A stretch of DNA of 64,000 nt from assembly GCF_900108475.1 (NCBI RefSeq), contig NZ_FNWO01000010.1, positions 1-64,000 of the forward strand. Reading direction: 5' to 3'. A program made the translations under genes and the position numbers. A model generated the notes under the pieces. It did no database searches, was not told the DNA's origin, and worked only from the letters and a program-made list of their open reading frames with translations. Of the stretch, positions 58,040 through 64,000 are shown piece after piece (position 1 is the first letter of the stretch; every line of letters begins with the position of its first letter). This DNA is from Magnetospirillum fulvum (GTDB lineage Bacteria; Pseudomonadota; Alphaproteobacteria; Rhodospirillales; Magnetospirillaceae).

Positions 58040-61000
58040 CTATCGCAACCCCGCTTGTTTCAAGCACAGATCGGTCCAGGCCCGGCCCAGCCGTTCTGAC
58101 GCCGAATTCTGCGCCAGCCGGTCGTTGAGGCTTTCGAAATCGACCCGGTCGAGCGGCTGGTCCTGATCGGCGCAGGTGAAGACGAAGCGGACCTCGCCGG
58201 TGTCGGGATCGCTGTGGCGTTGCAGGCACTGGGCGCAGATTTCCTTCAGCATGCATTGCATCGGCGCGTTGATCGAGCCGATCCCGGTATGGCCGCGCTT
58301 CAGCCAGGGGGCCAGCCGGTCGTGGCGGGCCTGGGCCACTGCCGCCATCATCTTGTCCGATCCGATCACGATGACGCGATCGACCGAGGACAGGGCGATT
58401 GATGTTTCGCCCAGATCGCCCCGTCCATAGGCTTCGATTGCATCGACGATGGTGCCGACGAAACTTAAATCTTCCGCTCGTCCCACCGGCAAGGGATCGC
58501 CGGAATCGACGCACCACACCACTTTGTCGGCGGCGGCTTCGATCTCGGCCTGCTTGAAGCGGTCGGTGGCCTTTTTATATCCGGCGAAATACAGCACTTT
58601 CGATCCGGCGGCGCGGAAGGCGGTGCCGATCGAGAACAGCACGGCATTGCCGAGGCCGCCGCCCGCCAGCAGCACCGTTTCGGTGCCGCAGACATGGGTC
58701 GGCGCGCCGGTCGGCCCCATCAGCACCACCGGCTCGCCGGGGCGCAAGGAAGCGACCAGATCGGACGAGCCGCCCATCTCCAGCACCACCATGCCGACCA
58801 GTCCGGCCTTGGCATCGACCCAGGCTCCAGTCAGCGCCAGCCCTTCCATCGCCAGCCGACCGGCGACGGGATGGCCGTCGGGCCGTTCGTAATTTTGCAG
58901 GCGGAAGAACTGACCGGGGCGGAAGGCACGGGCGGCGGCGGGGGCGTGGACCACCAGTTCGACGATGGTGGGGGTCAGCCGGGTGACGGCATGGACGGTC
59001 GGACGCAGATCGGCATCGAGCCGGGCGAACAGATCGGCGGGGGTGACGCTGGGGGCGGGCAGGCGGCGCATCGCCTCGGTCACCAGCGGATAGCCCTGCT
59101 TGGCCGACGCCATCGCCGAGACGACGTTCCCGGCATAAGAGGGGTGGAGGTCGCCAAAGAAGCTGACCCGGCCCTCGCGGCCTTCGACCCGCATCAGCAC
59201 CGCCGGAACCGCCGGTTTGGGGCTGTGATCGGGGGTAACGTCGTTGCCGTCGGGATCGATTGCCTGGAAATAACGGCCGTCGAGGGCAAAGCCATCGAAT
59301 TCGCGGGCCAGGGCGGTGTTGGGGACGGTGCCCGCCGCCATCAGCACGGTGCGGGCGGGAACGAAGTGGCTGTTGCCCGCGCCGTCGCGGACGGAGAGCC
59401 CCCGTGCCGCGCCGGTCTCGTCGGTCTCGACCGCCAGCGGAGTCAGGTGTTCGGCAAAGCGGATGCCTTCGTCGAGGGCATGAACCACTTCGTCGCGATT
59501 GCGCCAAGCCGGGCTGTCGGCCAGTCCGCGCCGGTACAGCACCGTCGCGCCGCCCCAGCTTTGCAGCAACTCCAGCAGCCGGGGAGCGCGTCCTTCCGCC
59601 GCCGCCGCCGCCCGTTCGGCGCGGAGGGTGCGGGCGTGGGCGATGAATTCGTCGGCGATGGCGCGGTCCAGTCCGGGCCACGCGTCGAGGACCGAGTCTC
59701 CCGTGCCCGCCGCGTTCAGCGCTTCGACCCGGGTCAGGAACTTCTCGACCTGGACCGGGTAATAGGCCAACGCCTCGGTGGCGGAATCGATCGCGGTCAA
59801 GCCGCCGCCGATCACCGCGACCGGCAGGCGCACTTGCAGATTGGCCAGACTGGCGGCGCGGGCGGCCCCGGTCAGTTGCAGCGTCATCAGGAAGTCCGAG
59901 GCCAGCCGTACCCCGCGCGCCAGTCCGCCCGGCAGGTCGGGCAGGGTGGGGCGCCCCGCTCCCATCGCCAGGGCGACATGGTCGAAGCCCATCGCCAGGG
60001 CGCTGTCGAGGGTGATCGCGCCGCCAAAGCGGACCCCGCCATAAAGGGCGAAGCCGCTGCGCCGCTCCAGCAACAGCCGGATCAGATCGAGGAAATTCTT
60101 GTCCCAGCGGACGGTGATGCCGTATTCGGCGACGCCGCCGAACCCGCCCGGACTCCGCTCGCCCAGGCGGTGCCACAAGGCGCGGATGTCGTGGACCGGC
60201 TGGAACGGCACCCGGCGCCCGTCGGGGGCGATCCCGGACAAAGCGGGGTCGAGCGGCTCGATCTTCAGCCCGTCGATCGCGACGACGGTGTGACCGTCCT
60301 GGAGCAGGTGGTGGGCCAGGGTATAGCCCGCCGGACCCAGTCCGACCACCAGCACGGCCCGCCCGCTGGCCGGGCGGGGCAGCGACCGGGCCAGATTGAG
60401 CGGGTTCCACCGCGTCAGCAGCGCATAAATCTCGAAGCCCCACGGCAGGTCGAGCACGTCGCGCAGGGCTCGGGTCTCGGCCGCGGGGGTATCGACCGGG
60501 TCGCGACCCTGTTTGCCGTAGATGCAGGCCTCCATGCAGGCGTTGCAGATGCGATGTCCCGTCCCGGCCACCATCGGATTATCGACGACGATCACCGCCA
60601 GCGCCGCCAGCGCCAGACCGGCGCGCTTGACCTCGTGCAACTCCGAAATCTTCTGATCGAGCGGGCAGCCCGAGCGAGCGGTTCCGCCGATCTCGATCCC
60701 CGACCGGCAGGAATCCCGGCCCTGGTGATGGCAGCCGATGCAGTAATGGGTTTGGTCCAGCGCCTGGGCCAGGCTCGCGCCGGGATCGCTGAGGTCGAAG
60801 CCGTCGCGCTGGCGCCAGGATTGGGGGGGCGCTTCCCAGGTCGGGCAGCCGCTTTGGTCGATCAGACGCGCCGACGCCGGGGCCTTGGGGTCGCGCTTGC
60901 CGGGCAGGCGGAACAGAATGCTGTCGGAATGGGGCGTCCGGGCGGTTTCGGCCAGCTTCGCCGCCGCCAGCCGCACCGCCAAGGCCAGATCGTCGCCATG

Positions 61001-61471
61001 GGCGGCCTCGTCGTCCATCCAGGCCAGCACCGAGCGGGCAAAGCCAAGCTCGCTGAACGGTTCCCCGGCGCGGGACTCGTATTCTGCGGTCAGGGTGCCT
61101 AAATCCAGCGTAGCGGCCTCTTCGGCGGGGAGGGCGCGGGCGGCGCGGCGCTGGACGAACTGGCGCTTGGCCGTAAACAGCGGGGCCAGGGCATGGTGGG
61201 CTTCGGCGAGGCTTGTGGCTGCGGCGCGGATGCCAAACAGACCGGTCAGGAAATCGTCAAGATGGGGGGATAGCGCCAGGATCAGGGCGGATTCGGCGGC
61301 GCGGTCGGGCGGTGCGGCGCGGGCGGCGGTCAAACGGTCGGCCAGTCCGGGATCGGCCCGCGTCAGCAGGTCGAGAAAGGAGCGGTCGATCCGGTTCAGT
61401 CCGTCGGGGGTGGAGAGGTCGGCGAATGCGAGACCGCATCCCAACGGAGGCAACGATACGTCCGAAGTCAT
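58040..61471 (-). CDS. Fused GltD-like / PyrK-like flavin oxidoreductase (single-chain NfnAB/SudAB-like)
   Basis: A 1143-residue protein. Residues 1-235 are helical and unrecognised. Cysteines C244, C247, C255, C269 and C309, C312, C316 look like iron-sulfur ligands. About 370-840 is a glutamate-synthase-small-subunit-type FAD/NAD(P) reductase (VLVVGLGPAGYTLAHHLL, VAVIGGGLTAIDSATEAL). About 865-1143 resembles the PyrK electron-transfer subunit: RPGQFFRLQNY, VLLAGGGLGNAVLFSIG, and the [2Fe-2S] set C1073, C1079, C1082, C1100. The two halves match NfnB/SudA and NfnA/SudB, which bifurcate electrons among NADH, NADPH and ferredoxin; here they are one chain. Start 61471 follows AGGAG; the frame extends to a TTG at 61504. 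Reaction not proved. Confidence 0.78.
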   Translation of the reverse strand: MTSDVSLPPLGCGLAFADLSTPDGLNRIDRSFLDLLTRADPGLADRLTAARAAPPDRAAESALILALSPHLDDFLTGLFGIRAAATSLAEAHHALAPLFTAKRQFVQRRAARALPAEEAATLDLGTLTAEYESRAGEPFSELGFARSVLAWMDDEAAHGDDLALAVRLAAAKLAETARTPHSDSILFRLPGKRDPKAPASARLIDQSGCPTWEAPPQSWRQRDGFDLSDPGASLAQALDQTHYCIGCHHQGRDSCRSGIEIGGTARSGCPLDQKISELHEVKRAGLALAALAVIVVDNPMVAGTGHRICNACMEACIYGKQGRDPVDTPAAETRALRDVLDLPWGFEIYALLTRWNPLNLARSLPRPASGRAVLVVGLGPAGYTLAHHLLQDGHTVVAIDGLKIEPLDPALSGIAPDGRRVPFQPVHDIRALWHRLGERSPGGFGGVAEYGITVRWDKNFLDLIRLLLERRSGFALYGGVRFGGAITLDSALAMGFDHVALAMGAGRPTLPDLPGGLARGVRLASDFLMTLQLTGAARAASLANLQVRLPVAVIGGGLTAIDSATEALAYYPVQVEKFLTRVEALNAAGTGDSVLDAWPGLDRAIADEFIAHARTLRAERAAAAAEGRAPRLLELLQSWGGATVLYRRGLADSPAWRNRDEVVHALDEGIRFAEHLTPLAVETDETGAARGLSVRDGAGNSHFVPARTVLMAAGTVPNTALAREFDGFALDGRYFQAIDPDGNDVTPDHSPKPAVPAVLMRVEGREGRVSFFGDLHPSYAGNVVSAMASAKQGYPLVTEAMRRLPAPSVTPADLFARLDADLRPTVHAVTRLTPTIVELVVHAPAAARAFRPGQFFRLQNYERPDGHPVAGRLAMEGLALTGAWVDAKAGLVGMVVLEMGGSSDLVASLRPGEPVVLMGPTGAPTHVCGTETVLLAGGGLGNAVLFSIGTAFRAAGSKVLYFAGYKKATDRFKQAEIEAAADKVVWCVDSGDPLPVGRAEDLSFVGTIVDAIEAYGRGDLGETSIALSSVDRVIVIGSDKMMAAVAQARHDRLAPWLKRGHTGIGSINAPMQCMLKEICAQCLQRHSDPDTGEVRFVFTCADQDQPLDRVDFESLNDRLAQNSASERLGRAWTDLCLKQAGLR

Positions 61472-61581
61472 ATTAACTCCTGCCAAGGCCGTTGGCCGGT
61501 TCAAAGTAACACCTCGTTAACCAACGACTGTCACTTTCGAGGGTGGGGAAGGGCTGTGACCGTCATAGATGGATACTCTCC

Positions 61582-62331
61582 GTGCCGATTCCAGCCTCGG
61601 CCGAGGAGCAGGAAGCCCTGCTCCAGGCGATTGTTAAGAAATTACCCTCGATTGAGGATCCCGACCGCCTGCGCGAAGCGACCGAAGCCGCGCTGTCTCT
61701 GCTGTTGCGTCGTCCCACCGATCGCGGTTTGCGGGCTCACCTGACCTTGCGCGTCGCGGCGATTGTCGATGGGATCGACCGGGCCAAGCCCGCCGAGCGC
61801 GAGGCGATGATGCGCGATGCCGCCCGCGACTGTTTGGGCGTCCTGCACTCCGCCCGCGACCGCCGAGTGTCCCGTCCGCCCGAACGGGAGAAATCTCCCG
61901 CGTCCTTGCGCTCTCCGGCGGCCCGGCGTGCCCGCCACCGCGCCCAGGCCGGCTATGCCGTCGCGATTGCCGGGGGGGTGACAGTGATGGTCGGGGGGCT
62001 GCTGTGGGTCATGGCGTTGCGTCCGTCTCCCCCTCCGGTGATGGCCGAACCCGCCCGTCTGGTTGAACAGATAACCGCTGTCGCTCAGGGCGAGGTGATG
62101 GCCACCCATGTCTTCGGCGGCGCGATCCGCCTGACGATGCGGGGCGATCTGCCGGTGGTGGTTGCCGAGGCGGTGCCGCCCCGCGCCTGCGCCGCCGCCG
62201 GGTGGGCGCTGGTCCGCAAGGGATTGCTGACGATCAACGGCATTACTCCCAGTCGCGCCTCGGCTGCCCGCATCACCGATTTGTGCAATCATGGCGAGGG
62301 CGATGCCACCATCCAATGGATGCCGAAATAA
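61582..62331 (+). CDS. Single-pass membrane protein of unknown function
   Basis: About 249 residues from GTG 61582 (another GTG at 61543 is possible). A helical cytoplasmic N-terminal part (about 10-95), a basic stretch (RSPAARRARHRAQ), one membrane helix (AIAGGVTVMVGGLLWVMAL) and a periplasmic domain with two Cys (RACAAAGWALVRKGLLTINGITPSRASAARITDLC). The small C-terminal fold resembles that of short pilin-like domains, with a weak match only. Three bases before the M23 peptidase gene, so the two may act together. Confidence 0.6.
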   Translation: MPIPASAEEQEALLQAIVKKLPSIEDPDRLREATEAALSLLLRRPTDRGLRAHLTLRVAAIVDGIDRAKPAEREAMMRDAARDCLGVLHSARDRRVSRPPEREKSPASLRSPAARRARHRAQAGYAVAIAGGVTVMVGGLLWVMALRPSPPPVMAEPARLVEQITAVAQGEVMATHVFGGAIRLTMRGDLPVVVAEAVPPRACAAAGWALVRKGLLTINGITPSRASAARITDLCNHGEGDATIQWMPK

Positions 62332-62334
62332 GTC

Positions 62335-63153
62335 ATGATCCGTCTCGTTATCCTGATTGTTGTTCTGGCGCTCTCCGGTCCGGGTCCGGCCTGGGCCGGG
62401 GCGAGTCTTGAGGGCCGCGCCGAACAGGGCGGTCTGCTGCTGGGACGAACCGAACCGGGGGCAGAGGTCCGGCTCGATGGCAAGGCGGTGCCGGTCGATC
62501 CAACCGGCCGCTTTCTGATCGGTTTTGGCCGCGATCAAGGCCCCGAGGCGGTTCTGGAGAGTCGCTCTCCCGATGGCGCAACCGAAACCCGGACCCTGGC
62601 CGTCGCGCCCCGGGCCTGGATCGAACAGCGGATCGAGGGGCTGCCCCAGGCCAAGGCCAAGCCCGATCCGGTGGCTCAGGCCCGCATCCGCGCCGAGTCG
62701 GCGATGGTGGCCGCCCTGCGCGCACGGGTCAGCCTCGATGACGGCTTCGCGGCCGGTCTGCTCCGTCCCGCCGATGGTCCGGTCTCGGGCGTGTTCGGCA
62801 GTCGTCGAGTCTATAACGGAAATCCCGGCGCGCCCCATTCCGGCCTCGACATCGCCGCGCCGCTGGGGGCTCCGGTCCGCGCCGCCGCCGCCGGAACCGT
62901 CATCCTCGCCGCGCCCGATCTGTTCCTGACCGGGCGGACCGTGATGGTCGATCACGGGATTGGCCTGATCACCAGCTATGCACATTTGTCGCGGATCGAC
63001 GTCGCCGAAGGGGAGCATGTTGCCGCCGGTCAATCGCTCGGCGCGATCGGCGCGTCGGGTCTCGCCACCGGTCCCCACCTCCATTTCGGGGTGTCGTGGC
63101 AGGACCGTCGCCTCGATCCGGAAACCGTGCTGGCGGTTCTGCCGGGGCGGTAG
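62335..63153 (+). CDS. M23 (LytM) family metallopeptidase
   Basis: A 272-residue exported cell-wall peptidase. Signal peptide ending at WAGA (about 22), a small N-terminal domain, and the M23 domain (about 145-268) with zinc ligands H168 and D172 (APHSGLDIAAP) and H250 (GPHLHFG) plus H217 (YAHLS). All catalytic residues are present, so glycyl-type or D,D-endopeptidase action on peptidoglycan is likely. Overlaps nothing but follows the preceding gene by three bases. Confidence 0.9.
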   Translation: MIRLVILIVVLALSGPGPAWAGASLEGRAEQGGLLLGRTEPGAEVRLDGKAVPVDPTGRFLIGFGRDQGPEAVLESRSPDGATETRTLAVAPRAWIEQRIEGLPQAKAKPDPVAQARIRAESAMVAALRARVSLDDGFAAGLLRPADGPVSGVFGSRRVYNGNPGAPHSGLDIAAPLGAPVRAAAAGTVILAAPDLFLTGRTVMVDHGIGLITSYAHLSRIDVAEGEHVAAGQSLGAIGASGLATGPHLHFGVSWQDRRLDPETVLAVLPGR

Positions 63154-63329
63154 GGCAGCCAACCAACCTCTTCGGGTAGGTCACCCCTCCTCGCTGGGGT
63201 GGGAAGTCCTGCCGGAAAGTGTGGTTAGCGTCGTTGACTTGTCCGACGCAAGTGGATAAACAATTTCCCCATTGTCGCTCGGGGCCGGCTCCGGCTCCAG
63301 GGATTCTCCGCCATTCTGGGGCTCATGCC

Positions 63330-63707
63330 ATGACGAAGCGCGATCGGCCGCTTTCCCCTCATCTTCAGATCTACAAGATGCCGTTCACCGCGGTCCTGTC
63401 GATCAGCCACCGCATCACCGGCGTGGTGATGGCGGTCGGTACGCTGGTACTGGCTTATTGGCTGATTTCGGCCGCTTATGGCCCCGACGCCTATGCCACC
63501 GCCCAGGCGGTGCTGGGGTCGGTTCCCGGACGGCTTTTGCTGTTCGGCTGGTCGGTGGCGCTGTTCTACCACCTCTGTAACGGCATCCGGCACATGTTCT
63601 GGGACGCCGGGATGGGGTTCGAGATCCGCGACGCCGTCAAGTCGGGTTACATCACTGTCGGTGCCGCCCTGGCCCTGACGATTCTGGCGTGGGCTATCGG
63701 AGTTTAA
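63330..63707 (+). CDS. sdhC: Succinate dehydrogenase cytochrome b556 subunit SdhC
   Basis: A 125-residue membrane anchor of complex II with three helices (about 26-48, 68-86, 107-124). Family signatures are RPLSPHLQIYK and SISHRITG; heme b ligand candidate is H81 or H88 in FYHLCNGIRHMFWD. It anchors SdhAB and helps form the ubiquinone site. ATG 63330 is used; the frame continues upstream without homology. sdhD follows after four bases. Confidence 0.95.
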   Translation: MTKRDRPLSPHLQIYKMPFTAVLSISHRITGVVMAVGTLVLAYWLISAAYGPDAYATAQAVLGSVPGRLLLFGWSVALFYHLCNGIRHMFWDAGMGFEIRDAVKSGYITVGAALALTILAWAIGV

Positions 63708-63711
63708 GAAC

Positions 63712-64000
63712 ATGGGATCGGACGTCAAACTCAGATCGGCCCTGGGCCGCGCCCGTGGCCTCGGCTCCGCCCGCGAAGGCGTCGGCCATTTCTATGCCCA
63801 GCGCGCCACCGCGATCGGGATGATCCCGCTGTCGCTGTGGTTCGTGATCTCGGTGATCGGGCTGACCCACGCCGATTACGCCACCCTGCTCGACTGGGTG
63901 GGCCAGCCGCTTAACGCCACCTTGTTGTCGCTGACCGTGCTGACGGCGATGTATCACGCCCAGCTTGGGGTCGAAGTGGTGATCGCCGACTATGTCCATG
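63712..64000 (+). CDS. sdhD: Succinate dehydrogenase membrane anchor SdhD (partial)
   Basis: The first 96 codons; the gene runs off the window. GHFYAQRATAIGMIPLSLWFVISVIGL and the second helix with MYHAQLGVEVVIADYVH match alphaproteobacterial SdhD, where the histidine in the second helix (YHAQLG) is a heme b ligand. Part of the sdhCDAB operon that should continue beyond the window. Confidence 0.92.
   Translation, partial: MGSDVKLRSALGRARGLGSAREGVGHFYAQRATAIGMIPLSLWFVISVIGLTHADYATLLDWVGQPLNATLLSLTVLTAMYHAQLGVEVVIADYVH

Noticed and set aside
58694-61102. Plus-strand open frame of 802 codons opposite the Nfn-like gene
   Set aside because: Antisense shadow of a protein with clear FAD/NAD motifs; composition is Gly/Gln/Arg-biased.

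Overview
The window reads as chromosome of a GC-rich, motile alphaproteobacterium, most likely a Rhodospirillales member (Magnetospirillum/Rhodospirillum-like). The grounds are the fliF-fliG-fliH-fliN-flbD-flhA gene order known from Caulobacter, a DivK-type regulator, the lptC-lptA-lptB-rpoN-ptsN block, a rRNA operon ending in 5S and tRNA-fMet, and fused or very GC-rich coding style. Genus is inference; no marker here settles it.

Layout. 1-684: end of a ribosomal operon (23S 3' end, 5S, tRNA-fMet, terminator), followed by a decayed copy of the 3' end of a tRNA. 1.1-6.2 kb: membrane diguanylate cyclase, GldA-like dehydrogenase, a Pro/Tyr repeat protein, a DUF697-like protein and a possible lipoprotein. 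6.5-11.8 kb: cytochrome c maturation operon ccmCDEFGHI. 11.9-17.6 kb: nucleoside transporter, a large receiver-PAS-GGDEF-EAL protein coupled to a DivK-like receiver, and a CDF-type transporter. 17.8-23.4 kb (minus strand): kdsD-lptC-lptA-lptB-rpoN-ptsN, i.e. Kdo precursor synthesis, LPS transport and sigma-54/PTS-Ntr. 23.8-27.4 kb: arsenic operon (arsR, two arsC, acr3, an ArsP-like permease, a small redox protein). 27.5-29.2 kb: chemoreceptor.

29.6-44.7 kb: a self-cleaving S24-type repressor, then a T7-like (podoviral) structural cluster: portal, Bbp19-like protein, scaffold, capsid, tail tubes A and B, fibre, terminase, and a holin of the family linked to gene-transfer-agent release. There is no visible integrase, replication gene, phage RNA polymerase or ejection-core gene. 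Two similar promoter-box-terminator leaders precede the two structural blocks. Inserted between scaffold and capsid on the opposite strand is a two-gene chemosensory unit: a soluble protein with two chemoreceptor-tip-like segments, and a di-iron ODP-family metallo-beta-lactamase-fold protein. This combination of defective prophage (or gene-transfer-agent-like cluster) and oxygen/iron-sensing cargo is the best candidate for something undescribed.

44.9-56.2 kb (minus strand): one long flagellar operon from fliF to a FliK-like gene, interrupted only by GC-rich palindromic repeats around fliH. Divergent from it, behind a near-consensus sigma-54 promoter, is a multi-domain J-domain protein. 58.0-61.5 kb: a single-chain protein that joins a GltD-like and a PyrK-like half, resembling a fused NfnAB/SudAB flavoenzyme. 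61.6-64.0 kb: a one-pass membrane protein, an M23 peptidase, sdhC and the start of sdhD, which is cut by the window end.
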